Below are positions 48,201 to 63,200 of a stretch of DNA of 64,000 nucleotides, in pieces (the first letter of the stretch is position 1; every line of letters starts with the position of its first letter). The translations under genes were made by a program, and so were the position numbers. The stretch is from Gibbula magus. Lineage: Eukaryota > Mollusca > Gastropoda > Trochida > Trochidae. A model generated the notes under the pieces. It searched no databases, was not told where the DNA came from, and saw nothing but the letters and a program-made list of their open reading frames with translations. Location: assembly GCA_936450465.1 (NCBI GenBank), contig OW388292.1:6653756-6717755 (forward strand), written 5' to 3'.

Positions 48201-51200
48201 ACGATATGAAGGTAAAAGTAGTGATTTCTGATCAAATTTTTTTACAATGCACTGCGGGTGGCGTGCGCCAATGAATCAAACGTAATTTGGAATTTCATTT
48301 AAAACAGAGAAAATAACAAATTTGGGTTGATAATGTTGAATAGGTCAAATAACTACTTTGTATGTAAATGGAACGTATAGTTTCAGTTTGTGCACATGCA
48401 AAATGATGTTACTCCATATTGATTGGAAACTAGTAATTATGTTATATTAGACGATTTGGGAAGAATATGCAAACTGAATGAATTTATTTGTATTGTAAAC
48501 ACTACTAAACAGCACCTATGATGTGATGGGAGCGTATTAAAGCCAAATAGTTTTTTATGAAACACGATGGATGCACCTTTGTTTAAGGAAAGAGTAAGGG
48601 GAGAAGCAACACTTGCTGCCTGTGTGGGTCCACTCAGGAAGAGATAGGAGGGAGGGCTGGTGAGAGGAGGGGTGGCGGGTGAGAGGAGGGGATGGGAAGA
48701 CGGGAAAGGAGGGGCTGTAGGTGGCCATTATCATTGAAAGAAGAAAAAGTGGTAGGTCCAAAGTGACACGTGAAAAGGCCAGGAAAGAGTACAGGGGGTT
48801 GAACTGTAAGTGAGATTGATGGGTAGTGGAGAGTTGGTGGGTTGGATTGATGGATTAAGATTAAGCGATTGTTACCCTGAGGTTGGACGGTTCCGGGAAG
48901 CGAGCGCTCCGAGCGGAGCCGACAGCATGTTGCATCTTGTCCTTCCTGACACGTGGAGAGGGGCGTGGCATGTCATCTGGGAGGGAGACAGGCCACATGA
49001 GTATTTAGTTTGATTATCAAAATTGATGAAGGTTACGAAAATGAAATGATAAATCATTCAAACAACAACTCCTACTGCACTGACAAATTATATGTCCAAC
49101 ACTAACTCAATACATCACAAAGCTTAGGTAAATAAAAGTTTGTGAATTTGTACTGAAAAGTTGTTTGCTTAGATTGAAGTATAAAATTGTGAAGATTAAT
49201 TGATAAGAATTCAGTTTATTTTTCCATACATCGTTCTTCTTATTATTCAGAATGTATAAGTTACTGGTCAAGATTGAAAATTCATAATGTCATAAGAAAT
49301 AAGTATTGCTAATTCACTGATCAAATTAAATTTTAAACGATGACAATGATGACAAGATTAATCTCAAAGTAAAACACACTTCTCATCATCACTGTTAGTC
49401 AAAGTCAAAACAAGCAAAAGCATTTGGAGAAACTTGCTGGGGCTATCAAATGGGATACAGACAAAATAAACTGTAAACGTTATTAAAGTTATACAACAAC
49501 CATTTGTCCTCATGAAAATATTCTAGAAACATTGTTTTCTTCATGTTTGCATTTGTTATATGTTAAAGAGCACAAAGAGATTTTCAATTAACAACTTTTT
49601 GTTAGTAGAAACAGTTGTCAGGAACTCAATTCTTTGAAGGAACATTAGCCTGAACAAAACAGTTTAAGTTAGTAAATGTGTAAATGTGTAAATGTCCCAA
49701 TCACACTATGACACGAATCCCACAAATCGCCACGAATGGATAAATGTCTGAATTCGTGAGAATCTGTCATATTATGCAATTGTTAAAGTTCAAGTCGTGT
49801 TTCTCCATGATTCAGTTACGATACAAGTACAATAGAGTTAAGAATAATCCTGATATTCAGCTGGAATATTACAGATAATGTCAAAAATTCACTACAACTT
49901 ACAAGGATCTATTATGAATGCTGCACAAATGTCAGATATAGGCTATGAACCACACCGAATCCATGTACGAATCATGTACGACCTGAAATTAATCTGTGCC
50001 TTTTCTTGACAGTCTGTGTGATTTTTTCACAACTTAACCTTGTAACGTATTCATAGTGTTTGTAACAGATTCGTATGAATATCTTTGAATGCTTCCAAAT
50101 CAAATAACATTCAGTTATGATATTTCTTCTTTCTTTTACGAATTCTAGACTGCTCAAGAATTGCAAAAACTGACCCTGAATTAACACGAATCAGTCAAAT
50201 ACTCGAAAAACTGAAAACGATTCTTTAACGAATCCTCAAATTAACTAATTTGTGGCTATTCGTTGGATTCGTTGTCGTAATGGGGGGGGGTGGGGAATTG
50301 GTGAAAATATATTTGAAGTTTTTCTTTAAGTCTTGTTCTTATCATCATCTCCTACCGAAACTCTTTAATTTTTTCAACACAGAATACAACAAGTCTTGCA
50401 CAGTAGAAGATCATGATTTTTGGCTCTTATTTATGCTAACATATTTGAAAGGTATCCGACATTTTATGCCTGTATAAAGAAATTTGATAGCAAATATAAA
50501 ATATATATATATATACTCCCTTTGGTAAATGCTTGCAATGTGTAACATAGCAACAATCGATAAGAAATAAAAAATCATTTCACAAGATTAAAGGTTCATG
50601 TTACACAAAGAGGGAAGTCAGTTAAACATAATCAATGACGTTGATTGCGGTGTCCGTTAGTGGATTAGCTATCAAAGAAAGATTTCTATGCACTTCACTA
50701 TATAAACTTGCCCATCGAATCTAAAGTTAACGAAGAAAGTTTGTGTTCTCTAAAACTGTACTGTCAACACCAGTTCACCCAAGCATTAACTAACTACAAG
50801 CAGTTGCAAGGGAGACAAATCATTATCATTTCTAAAATATTTTCATATTTGAGAACAAATATCATCAACTAGAGGAATTGAAAAGGCAAACTCAGTTTAG
50901 AAATGCTCTCGGAGAATTAAAGGAAAACGGCAAACCAGTGCAAACAATGTGTGCGGAGGAAATGAAGCGAATGAAAAGTGTTCAGTACCGACACTGATTA
51001 ACGACGACCTGGATCCAGTTCGGCCAACTGAAACGTGACACACGGAATGAGCATGCAGAGAGAGCTGTAGGAGAGTTGGAGTGACAGAACCCCCCCCCCC
51101 CGACATTATACATATAGAGAGAATACTAGACAGAACCCCCCGACATTATACATATAGAGAGAATACTAGACAGAACCCCCCCGACATTATACATATAGAG

Positions 51201-54200
51201 AGAATACTAAACAACGTTCCGTTTAATAACATATTTATGAAACGAGTGAGTGGTTTGTATTTAACGAGCTAAAGCGAGTTAAATACAAATACCATTTCAC
51301 GAGTCTCATAAATATGTTATTAAACGGAAACGAGTTTAGTATTTTATTTATTACTTACTGATTTAAATGCCACTTAATTCCACAAACTGGTTGATAAATG
51401 GGACACATTCCATTGCGACCGTGTTACTGACATCATATTTTTGCTATTATGACATCACGTCAATCGGCAGCAGGCGATGTTATTACACAATGTGTAATAA
51501 CATTGTATATTTATTAAACTTATCTTCAACGGGTGAGTAATAAATATATATATAGACACACACATTATGTGAAGTTGTGAACATCTTTTATTAAAAATTC
51601 TTGGCGCTGCGTATGATATCAATCAATAACACAGATATTTGTTTTGTGTATCTTTTTCTGAGAATACCTGTATTAAACATTGAACGTTGTCTGATTGGCA
51701 AGGAGAAATCCTGAGACCCATAGAAACGAGTGCCATGTTGAAACTACATGCATGGCTGAGGACGAGACACACTGACAACAGTGATTGTTATTGTAGAAGT
51801 TACAAGACTGAATTTTCATTTCTTACTTGAAAACAACCATTTGTGATACAAAGTAGGATCAATTGTGATGAAAACCAGGTGAGGTGAGGTGAGTTGGGGT
51901 TTAACGCCGCTTTCAAGAGTATTTCACTTATATCGCGGCTGCTAGTATTATGGCAGGGAGAAAGCCCGCAATGCCATGTGGCTATGCACTGCGGTGAAAC
52001 CTGCGAGCAGCGGCTGGAACTAGCGAACCATGGTGGGTACTACACTGAAATTCAGTGTAGCATTGCACCAAAACCTTACTGCGTGAAGAATAGTTCTCTA
52101 CTGCAGACGAAGTTGCCGAGCCCCTGACGGGATTCGAACCCCGGACCTCTTGATCTGAAGCCGAAAGCGCTAACCACTGAGCTATCCCGCCCCCGAAAAC
52201 CAGTATCTGATTAGTACTACAAGCATCTGCCACCATCTTCACAAATAACAATTCTATACTATATATACCATCCCTAGTTAAACATTACATCACACATACC
52301 ATGTCCAAATGAATATATCAATTCCATAAAATATAAATGATAGCAAATTCATATTAGCCATTAACATATACATTTTTTACAACACGTAACCTATAAATAT
52401 CATCACTTCAATACAATATATATATGTGATTAGAAGCAAGATAGCAACATTGTGTCACATTGTACATGGTTGACAGAAGAGTGAAAGACTTGGAAGAAGA
52501 TGAAGAACTGAGAAACTTTGAGTTGTACAATCTTATCTCACCTGATCGGAGAGACGAGTGGGAGGGAGCTCTGCTGTCCGCTGAAAATCAAAGCAGAAAT
52601 TGAAAAAGATTCAGAAAATATTTGTTGAATTCCCAACTTCTTTTCACAGTGCAGAACATTTGATCTGAGTATGTTCAACCACCTCTATATACATGTACAT
52701 ATATATATTTATGAAATTTTTTAATCCTTCTTTCAGTGTCATTTTAGCAGTGAAATGAATAAGTTAACATGTTTGACATTCAACTAAAACATGAACACAA
52801 ACTACAAACATAACTCTAAGACTCTAATAAAATACTGAAAAGGAACCTCTGTTTTAAGAAAAAGCCATTTCTCATAGTCTCCTTTTCAATATTGCTTCCT
52901 TAGTAAACTTCAATGTCCATTGAAGAAATAAGCGCTTGGGAGGGGGGGGGGGGGGGTGTCAAGGGGTATGAAAAAACAAGCGTCCAGGCGCTTATTAGAG
53001 AATATACTCTATTTGTTTTTTAACGCATATAATATCTAATGTTGTTAATTTCATACAATTTTATTCATATTTTCATATGTTTCAGTTTTACAATCAATTT
53101 TTTTGTGACTTTAGTTTGTTGCATTCTTGGTTTTAGACCAAATGTAGCCAACCGAGGGTTCTGTACCCCCAGAACATATTGAACCGGGGCTCAGCCACAG
53201 AAGTGTACCGTTGCACCCCTACTTGTGCAACCTATCACAAACAGAATTGTTACCCACATTTAATTTTTTGCAAAACATTGGTATCCAAGCAAAAGTCTTA
53301 AAATCAAAGGTTCTTAAGAATCATCTAATTGGTAAAAATTATAAATCAGTAATCATCAATCACCATAGCAACGAGGGTGAATAACTATAAATCACACTTC
53401 TTGGTATTCAAGAATTAAATTAATTGTAAAATAGATGGGCACCAAATATTTTTAAATCATTCTAAATAAATCTTAATCCAGTTTACCATACTATTTACGC
53501 ATCAGTTACATATTCACTATGGATGAAGTACTGTTTTAAAGCTTCCATCACAATGTATTTATGGTTTGATGCATCATTAGACCCCTAGTGTACACATAAC
53601 AAGGTGAATAAATTATATTTATGCCAAGTCAGCATAGAAACCCACGACATATATTTGAATTTGACTTACTGCTAATATGTTAGAGTTTAGATAACAAATA
53701 TTTCATACATAATTTTCCATCAAATGATGTACAGTCAAGTCGCGATAGACCGGCAACCGATAATCCGAATCTCGCCGTGTCCGAACGGTAACAAGCTGTA
53801 ACCAAACTATTCTCTATATACACTCATTAAATGTTGATTCATTAATCTGTTGATTCAGCTTCAAGAGTTGAGCGTGTCAGTAGTTTGTAATTTTAATAAA
53901 TTTTAATGTCTTACTTTGTGTTTCAGTAGTTTGGGATTGTAATTAATTGAAATTACTCATGTTGTGTGATAGTTATAAATATCTAGCGTATCAAAATCAT
54001 TTGATATACTAAATAAGTTCTCATCTGTCTGTATATTCATAGGGGAGAAACTCCATCTTGTTTGGTTCATTTCAGTAGTCCGAACATTTTTTATGAAAAA
54101 CGGAAGCGTTCGGATTATCATGGCCTGACTGTACTTTACTCATTAAGTATGTATACCAGATTTGGAAATTCACCTGATTTAAAGAAAAGTTATCTTGGAA

Positions 54201-57200
54201 ATGGCATTTAGTGGTTAAAAATTTTCTAATGATGATATTGTTTCAATTTTTTAGATTTTAAAATTATTGAAGTATATTTAATTTTAAAATATTTTATTTC
54301 CTGTATTTCCAATATTACTGAATCAAGATATTAAATGACTAAGATTGACAGTAAAATGAAATCCCACTTAGCAACTAAGCAATGTTATCCCTTAACAACA
54401 GGCACTAAACTAAGGAATTATATGACATCACACGCCCAACCACCGCCTCAAAACATAAACAGTTCTTACAAATCTTTCTAGGAGATTTCTTGGCACCAAA
54501 TATGTCTTCATCATCTGCCATAATAATAATAAAAAGTTGTTTTAAACTTTGATAAAGAATTCATGATTGTTAAAATCAGTGACACTTGAACAGACAAAAC
54601 ATGAAATAATAGTGAATTAAGTGTGAAGTGTTACTTTGTTAACAATTTATTTCTTTTATATTAAGAGCCAAAGCAGACAAAAATAAACAAATAAAAAACA
54701 AGTCTGGGACACATCCTTCAAAAGGAAAGAATACATTGGTCACAGAAAATGCCACAAAAATAACAAAATACCAACAAAAGCATTCTACAAAGTTGATACA
54801 AAGAAGCAACAATACGGCTGTGAACTCAAGGTCGATCTTCCATGAAATAAATATTAAAAAAATAAAATAAATAAATAAAGCCATTGGCTCTGTAGCTCAT
54901 CAGGGATTATATCATTTGATGTTGAAGACTGAGATAGATTGTTCCCAATATAATGTAGTCTGGGGATACAATGTACAAAATAACATCCCCTAGGTGCAAG
55001 GTACCTCCCTACAAAATTTCAGCTTTGGGGGTGTAGCGGTTCTGGAGAAGTCGAAAATCTTAAAAGTTTACGGACGACAGGCGACAGACAACAGCCCATG
55101 CCATAAGCCTATCTGGCCTTTACAGGCCTGATGAGCTTTAAAAAAAACAAATAATTAAATGTTTATGGATACAAATGATTTTATGTCCTCTTCACAAACA
55201 TTGCAAAGCATGTCTATAATTTTATCTCTCACATAATAGCAAATGTTTGGCCGTAAAAGCACATGTTACACACTCCACACCCTGGCGGCTCCACACAACA
55301 GCTGTACTCTGTGCAAACATTGCTTTCTTACAAATTGTTCTAGATGATTTCTTTGCAGGGTTAGAAAATATTTGGCTGATGTCTTCTAAGTCTTCCTCAC
55401 TCTGAATTTCCTCAGCTATTTCTTCCTCATCTGGCGATTATGTTCAACCAAAGTCTTTATTATAGACTTGATGAAATACTTCTACATAATAAAGATGGAT
55501 TAAGTGTTTTTGTAGGAATGTTAAAATCTAATTTTGATTTGGAGATAATTTATTGAAAAATAATCAACATGCAAATAATGAGGAATTCGCTGTTATTTAA
55601 TTTTTAAAATTTGTTTATATAAATTACATAATATCAATATTTATCTTTAGATTTGAAATATACGTAACTGCCATATTTATTTGTATTTAACGATAAAGTT
55701 AAAGAATAGATAACATATTCAGCTATAAATCCATGTGTTAGGTATGTTTAACTGAAAGCATGAAGCTCAAAGCACTGATCACACCTTTACCTGTCTCCCT
55801 CGGTACGCTACGGTTTGACCTTAGCGACAGAAGGGATCCCGGTTTGTCCAACGCATCTACACAAGTAGAATAAGCAAATGTGATAACGTCTACCCATTTA
55901 TTTACTCTTTCTCTAATGGCACCATTGATTCATTTTTAAAACTTAATTCAAAGCAATTTTATAGTTATATGATCAATACACCATTTTAATCAATCACCTT
56001 TCTTAAAATAAAACCACTAATAGAGATTTTTACTTGACTCAAACGTCTTCTTAGATAATTATGTATTTTTTTAAAAATAAAATGTTACAGAATTGTATTT
56101 CAGTGTTCTTTGAAAAATCTAATTTCATTAAATCTTACTGAGTTTACGAGGGGTTCTAGCGGAAGATCTTGCACTAAGTTCCAGATCGTCATGTGTATCC
56201 AAAACATCTTGAATGTCTCCGTCAATTACTGCTAATAGAGAATACGTGCACATCATTTAGTGTGACCAACGTTAACAACACACCAAAGCCAGATCACTCT
56301 CAAATATGATTTACCCGGTAAGGCTGGAGAATGTTGTGTTTTGCTATGAAAAGATTTAGATTATATAAATTTAAAAATCATATCATGGCTTAAACAAAAA
56401 TAATCATCTGCCTTGAATAGTAGCGGATCAATTTAAGGATCTACCTTATTTTCCGTCATTTAATGTCAAATCACTTTGCACATTATTTTGAAGAATTAGC
56501 TTTGAACGTTTTATCTTATAGAAGCTTCTGGTCACTAGTTGTATTCAAAACACAACAAGTTTTTTCAAAATCAAAATCAAAAGTAAAAAAATTTTGCTTT
56601 CGTCATATCAATTTGGGGGTATAGAAGTAATATTTGAGGGTATAGAAGTAATATTTGGGTTATAGAAGTTCTGGAGGACAAGTAAAAAATGTGAAGGTAA
56701 ACAGACAATGGATGATGGCCTGTGCCATAAACTTAGCTTGTATTGTAGGTATTGACACATAGCCCACTTGATACTACAGGTGCCCTTAGCTGACTAGTTT
56801 AACATTGAATGGTAATCAATTTAGGCTAAGGGGGATTTTTGTACAGATGGGTCGTGATGAGCTAAAATACGTAGTTGATACAAAATATTAATTATTATGG
56901 TAACATTAAATCAGTGCATCTGCAAAATTCCTTTTTTTAATTTCAAGCTGCCAATATACAAAATAAGGCAAAACACAACCATTGGTGCATCAATCTCCCA
57001 ATCAAAGCTCAGTGTGCATGTATATCTTATACACGTATATGTAGCAGTATATATGTAGCAGACAATGTTTTAATGTCCATCTAATGTATTTATATCTGAT
57101 TTAATGTCATTGGAAACCTTCATCAAAAGGCGAAAGTGAGCAGTTCACAAACCCTCGCTACCTAGTAATGAGTCAGTCAGCGTTCAAGTCTCCTGGTTAG

Positions 57201-60200
57201 TTAACCCTCTACTTGCCGGGGTCCGAGGTTCCAGACTACTCTGGGTCAGATCATCTTTAGTTCATGGTCGATCTCAGGTTATTCCTTTTATTTATGAGTA
57301 ATGATTCCTGTAAAATGGCCACTCAAAGCACTCACTTAATCAGCAGTTACAGCATTAAATTCCCTCAAATTATTTTTAGTTTTGTTAGTCAGTATTACCG
57401 GGGTATAAAGAAACTGTAAAGTGATACTGACATGAATTATTACATTGGTAAAACCAAACATAAATGTTTTTGATCACATGTAACGAGGAGGTCAACTTCA
57501 TATTTCAATAAGATGAAATGAGATAAAGATGAAAATTGAACTACATGAAGTTGATATAAAACATGATACATGTATTAATGATTATTTCACCATAAGCAAT
57601 ATGTCATAGTAATTCAAGCAGACAGGTATCGAACTGATTCTATTAACATACTTATTAAATATATATAGTATTTAATATATTTCCAAAACAAAAATAACAT
57701 GTATTAGTTTGAATATGCAAACAGTGCCCAACAATACACCACTACAAAGTGATAAACAAGAGTTAGCTCCCCTCCCAGCTGGACAGCAGACGGACTCGGA
57801 TGTTGGACAGAGTACAAACACTTTACTGGATTTATTCAAATGTTATTGTGGCATACAAAACAGCAACACATAAAATACCTTCAGACATCATGTCATGTGA
57901 CTGAAGCGACGTCATTGATGACCTCCGTGAAAAAGATGACCCTGAGACATCAGCATGCAATTAGTTGGCACACCAGTAGCATATCATGCTGTATGCCATA
58001 CAACTACATGCAAGTATTGCTTTCAAATTGATGCTAGTCAAATATTTTTAAGCCAAATATTTTTAAAGCGTAACATGGATTGTGTAAGTTGGAATTGTTA
58101 TTATTTAACAAATAGACCAAAAATAGCTCATCAAGCTTTATACATTAATAATATGGGGCTGAAAACCTAGCCAGCAGAAGTTTTAATCCACAATATATAA
58201 TCCACATTGGCCAGGAAGTCTGCACACACGTTTTCAGCTTTGTAGGGCTCTTTATCAGTTGAGGTGAAGAGACCTTATATGGGCCTCTGGAGTCTCTCTA
58301 CTTTTGATATAGTGCAGTGGACAGTAAATTATGTGATTTGCGAGTTGAGGTTTGACTAACCAGCGATCTATCCTTTTGCCATTAAATGTTCAGAGATTTT
58401 TGTAAAAAAATGTATCTATGTCAAGTCTAAATTCAGACATTCCCCAAACATTCATGTAACATGCAATTTATTGCAAAAATACATAAACAAATATAATTTA
58501 TGTGTCTAAAAGAGCAACAAACACATGCAAAAGTATAAACATTTTCCCAATGCAAGAGTTAATCATCATTGTGCTGGAAAGTAAAGTGATATTAGTTAGT
58601 GAAACTGTAACATGCATGACTGTCATTCCCACAATCCTCGTTCAGCTAACTGGTAGTATTGGTTGTACAACTGATAATAAATCAAACAAGCAAGCTGTTA
58701 GCACCATTCTCTCACACGCTCTTACGTTTTACTGAGGTGTTGGACCGAAGTGACGTCTTTGATCCATGAACATTGTCTTCACCTATAGTATTGGTTAGAT
58801 ATTTATAGTGATTTGTCATAGATGTGAAAGATAGAATGTAGAATATTTCTGCTTGAAATATATATCTGATATGAAAGTGTCAGAAAAACAACTAATCTTA
58901 ATTTAGGATGCCTAATTAATCATCAGAGATTATCATCGTATTGTTTCAAACAACAAGAATTTAAACCCAACCCTTTTGCATAATGTTTCTTGACATTTAT
59001 TGAATTACTCAAACAGAATTTATTCAAGAGAATGTACTTATGAAAAATTTTGTGCACAACTACAGACATGTGATTGCTTGTTAAAGCATACTGTAATACA
59101 AATAAATTGTCTGAATTTAATTAACGAACTGATCTCACCTCGCCGCGAGCCGGTGTCGGGTCTTCCTCCCTTTCTCTTCTTTCTCTCCTTCTTCTCCATC
59201 ACCCTCAGCGACATCTTCTTACACTCCTCCGTCGTCGACATCAACATGTTGCAGAACTGGCCGACAAATCATTATTAATTTATTAGTTCATATCTCCTGT
59301 TAAAGTGTGAGCTCTATCTACCATATTGTTTGTCATCAACATATCAGACAGCTGAAGGGCTAAATGAAAAGGACAAATTTGACTAAATGATGCAAGTTTT
59401 GCTCTATTTGGAGACCACATGGTTACCAAACTTGAGCGAGGAAGTGGTAAAGGAATAAAGTTTTAACAGAATATAATAATTTTTGTTTAATTCTATTGAT
59501 CTCGTTGAGTTGGTTGTCTGACATTCAGATTTTTTACGTTGACATCATCCGATCAGTTGACACTCAATATTTCTTAATCGGCTGGCTACCGTTCCCCTAA
59601 CCAATCTTAGCCCTACGTAAATCATAAACCCCTAAAACCCAATCTTAGCCCTACGTAAATCATAAACCCTAAAACCCAATCTTAGCCCTACGTAAATCAT
59701 AAACCCTAAAACCCAATCTTAGCCCTACGTAAATCATAAACCCCTAAAACCCAATCTTAGCCCTACGTAAATCATAAACCCTAAAACCCAATCTTAGCCC
59801 TACGTAAATCATAAACCCTAAAACCCAATCTTAGCGTAACATAATGATCAGCAAACCGTTCCTCTAACCAATTTTATCTAAATCAGTCGTAAAGTTACAT
59901 AAACTATACATGTTAGGTGAGATTACTATCGATTAATTGGCAAAATGTTGGAGAGGAGTACAGGACTTTAAAACTGTTTTCAACGTCACAAAGTCATGGA
60001 CTCTTATAGATTCACAGGACCCAGTGTCTGGCAGTCAAGTCAATGTGGTAGTTACTTGCTTCATAAAAGAGACATGTCACTTGACATTTTGGTGAATTTG
60101 TGAGAAAACCAAAGGTACAAATTGTCAAGTCAACGACCTTGGACCTCAGCTTTAGAAACGCCTGCATTATATTCCTTGTATTCTTCATTGTATCATGCAA

Positions 60201-63200
60201 ATCTGGTTTTAGTTTATTTTAGGAAACATGCACATGCTTAGTATATATCTCATGCATGGTTATACATGTATAACAATTTCAAAACAAATTATTCCTATCC
60301 TGCCGTATTGATTAGATTTCAAGTCTTTGAAGAGCCTTTAGAAGTAAGTAAAGCAATATTCCTTGATAACAACTTCTATTGTCAACTGATAGAGTATTTG
60401 CTTACTCCTTCGTCAATCCTCCTATCATATTTTGAAAATATAGTATTTATAAATGTATCGATTAACAATATTTAAATAATCCAGATGAAACTGGATAATT
60501 CAAAATAAAAACATATTAAAACATTCTGATCTATTAATCAATATTAAACAAATCTTATTTCAGAAAATCTACATTTAAAGACAAAACGATTTAAGCACAA
60601 TCCTAATTGATTGTTGTTGAATCGTGTTGCTCTAAGTGTCTTGCTCTAAGTTAAGTGTCTTGCTCTAAGTTAAGTGTCCTTAAGTTACCTTTGATGTGAA
60701 CTGTCTCTAAAGTGATAAAGCATATATTCCAATATGAGGTCTTGTTACACAATATGACACAATAAAAATATTACTTTTATATTCAATTGGATAATTTAAA
60801 AGTGGATACAACAAATGTTACATAAATATTTTTAAATATACAACATGCAGAACATGGCTTTCAAAATATCAGTCTTCTCCTGATTGAGCAACTTCCCTAC
60901 GCAAGACATATCTCTTGCCAGACTCTATTACTGGCTGATTTAAGCATTGCAGTATTTCCCTCGATAGTGGATCGCTGCACCTGAAACGCATAGTGAGCTC
61001 TAATTTCCTAGCACAGAAACCTAAGGAAATGCGACAAGACTCAAATCAGCCAGTGAAGGAGACTGGCAAGAGTTATGCCTTGTATTGCCAAGTTGCTGAT
61101 TGAGGTGCAAACTTGGGGTGTAAATCATGGCTTGAAAGAAGACCTCTAAAATGGTTAAAACTCCTACAACATTTCTCATATACTTCACTGAAGAAGAGTC
61201 ATTGATTTCCTACCGAAAGGTTTCAGCGGAACAATAAGATATATCAGATTGTAAGAGCATGAGCATGTGGTGCCTTTAGATGAACAACTATGATTTACTT
61301 CTGTATTTTTACATTTTGGGGCTATTTCATTCTTTCTTTCATCAAGCTTCATTCTTTCAGAAATTTCATTTTTTTTGTTTTTAAATAAGGCATTTGACAT
61401 GGAACACATGTCTGGAGATGGAGATTTTCTCCCAGTTTGGAAATATATCTTACACATACATATCTTAAAGGAACAAGCCGACACCAAGTTCTTAACTAGC
61501 AAAGCTCATACGTTCTCGACAACACAAACAATGCAATGTAACAATGGAAATGTATCAAAGGAACGGGTAAATTCTCCAACAAAATGCAGGACAACACAGT
61601 ACATGTCATTCTAGGTGAGGAATCATAAAAACATAGTAGACAAACGAATACCTCCGGGTAGTACAGAGTGTGCTGGGGATGAAAGGAAAACAAGAATGTT
61701 CAAAAACTTACCAAAAACATCTATGAGTACAAGAATTCTAAAACTAACATAGTTTACTATACAGAGAAGACATCAGTTCCATTACAAACTAAAATGGGTT
61801 GAAAAAATCTACAAGCCTAATAGCCGTTTTTCTCTGAATCATGTTGCACTAACCTACGGTAAATAGAGATTATTACCAGAGCAAGTGTGTCATATGACTT
61901 TTATGAAACAAATTTGAAACAAGTTTTTTCATTACCTGAGAAAGAGCAAGGGTTATACAAAATTTGGAACAAGTTCACAGTTGTGATCATTTCTTATTCA
62001 GTTTCTATTGAATCATTAAAAAATAGAGCCATGAGCTCTGTAGCTCATCAGGGTTTATATTGTTTGATGATGAAGACAGAAACATATTGTCTCAATATAA
62101 TGCATAATCCCTAGCCCTGACAAATCTTCATCTTGAAAGTGAGAGAGAGCACTCAGCAAGGTCAACACACAGGAGATTATGCAATATGCTGACCCCTTGG
62201 CTCTGGTTACAAGCCAGCTGTGCTTTTACAGCCAAATTATGTAATAGCCTCTGCCTTGCACAAAACACTGGCATCACTGATCTAACTGTATAAGGCTTAG
62301 AGAGAACAGGCAATGTGATGAATCTCATGGTACATAGTACAATTTAGAATCACCTTGGCTAAATAATCTTTGCACAATTTTATCGGTTCTTAGCCTTTTC
62401 ATCCAAACATCTAAACATTCTGAACGCAATATTCCTTCTAGTTTGTTCTGGAGAAGAAGATGAAAATAGATTTTTATGTTTTGTTTATTAGGGAAAATTT
62501 GATTGAAGTGCCATAAAATATCAGTTCAAAATTCAATTTCAAAGGGTTTTTTTAGGCTGTGGCCCATATTTGGGGTCACAGGATCACCAAATTTACAAGT
62601 TAGAATCCCCATTGGCTAAAGCGTTTACACACAATATTACAGCCTTCTCGGTCTTTTTGTTCCGGAGAAACTGATGAAAACAGGATTTTACCGGTAGGTA
62701 ATGGCCTGTGAGGCCCTTATTTGGGACCACAGGGTCACCAAATCTACAATTTAGAATCTCCATTGGTTAAAGACTCTTTACACAACATGACAGCCTCCTA
62801 GGTCTTTTCGTTCTGGAGAAGAAGAAGAAAATAGAATTTTAGGTCATGGCCTGTGAGGCCCTTATTTGGGACCACAGGGTCACCAAATCTACAATTTAGA
62901 ATCTCCATTGGTTAAAGACTCTTTACACAACATGACAGCCTCCTAGGTCTTTTCGTTCTGGAGAAGAAGAAGAAAATAGAATTTTAGGTCATGGCCTGTG
63001 AGGCCCTTATTTGGGGTCACTGGATCACTAAATCTACAATTTAGAATCCCCATTGCCCAAGGAGTCTGTATACAAAATTTCAGCTACCTAGACCCAGTGG
63101 TTCTGGAGAAGAAGTCAAAAAACGAAAAGTTTACGGACGGACGGACGGACGCCATCCCATGCCATAAGCCCATCGGGCCTTTCAGGCCTGATGAGCTAAA

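Larger units (their letters stand above)
48977..51878 (-). other. EFCAB7 intron, mostly unique, with MITE-like and G-run sequence
   Basis: No exon is recognised. A decayed inverted-repeat element spans about 49694-50286 (GACACGAATCCCACAAATCG against GATTCGTTGGAATAGCCAC-type sequence read from the other end). A G run lies at about 50281-50297, a (TA)n at about 50503, and other repeats are listed separately. Confidence 0.5.

Noticed and set aside
52110..52194. A functional tRNA gene (boxes A and B present)
   Set aside because: The acceptor stem does not pair, and the sequence continues into a SINE body and tail with a target duplication around the whole.
57770..58170. Possible further EFCAB7 exon or small plus-strand genes
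   Set aside because: No acceptor-donor pair in phase 1 with the linker pattern was found; the frames are short and of intronic composition.
59600..59836. Interstitial telomeric repeat (CCCTAAAACCC)
   Set aside because: The heptamer occurs once per 37/38-bp unit and is not itself in tandem; animal telomeres use TTAGGG.
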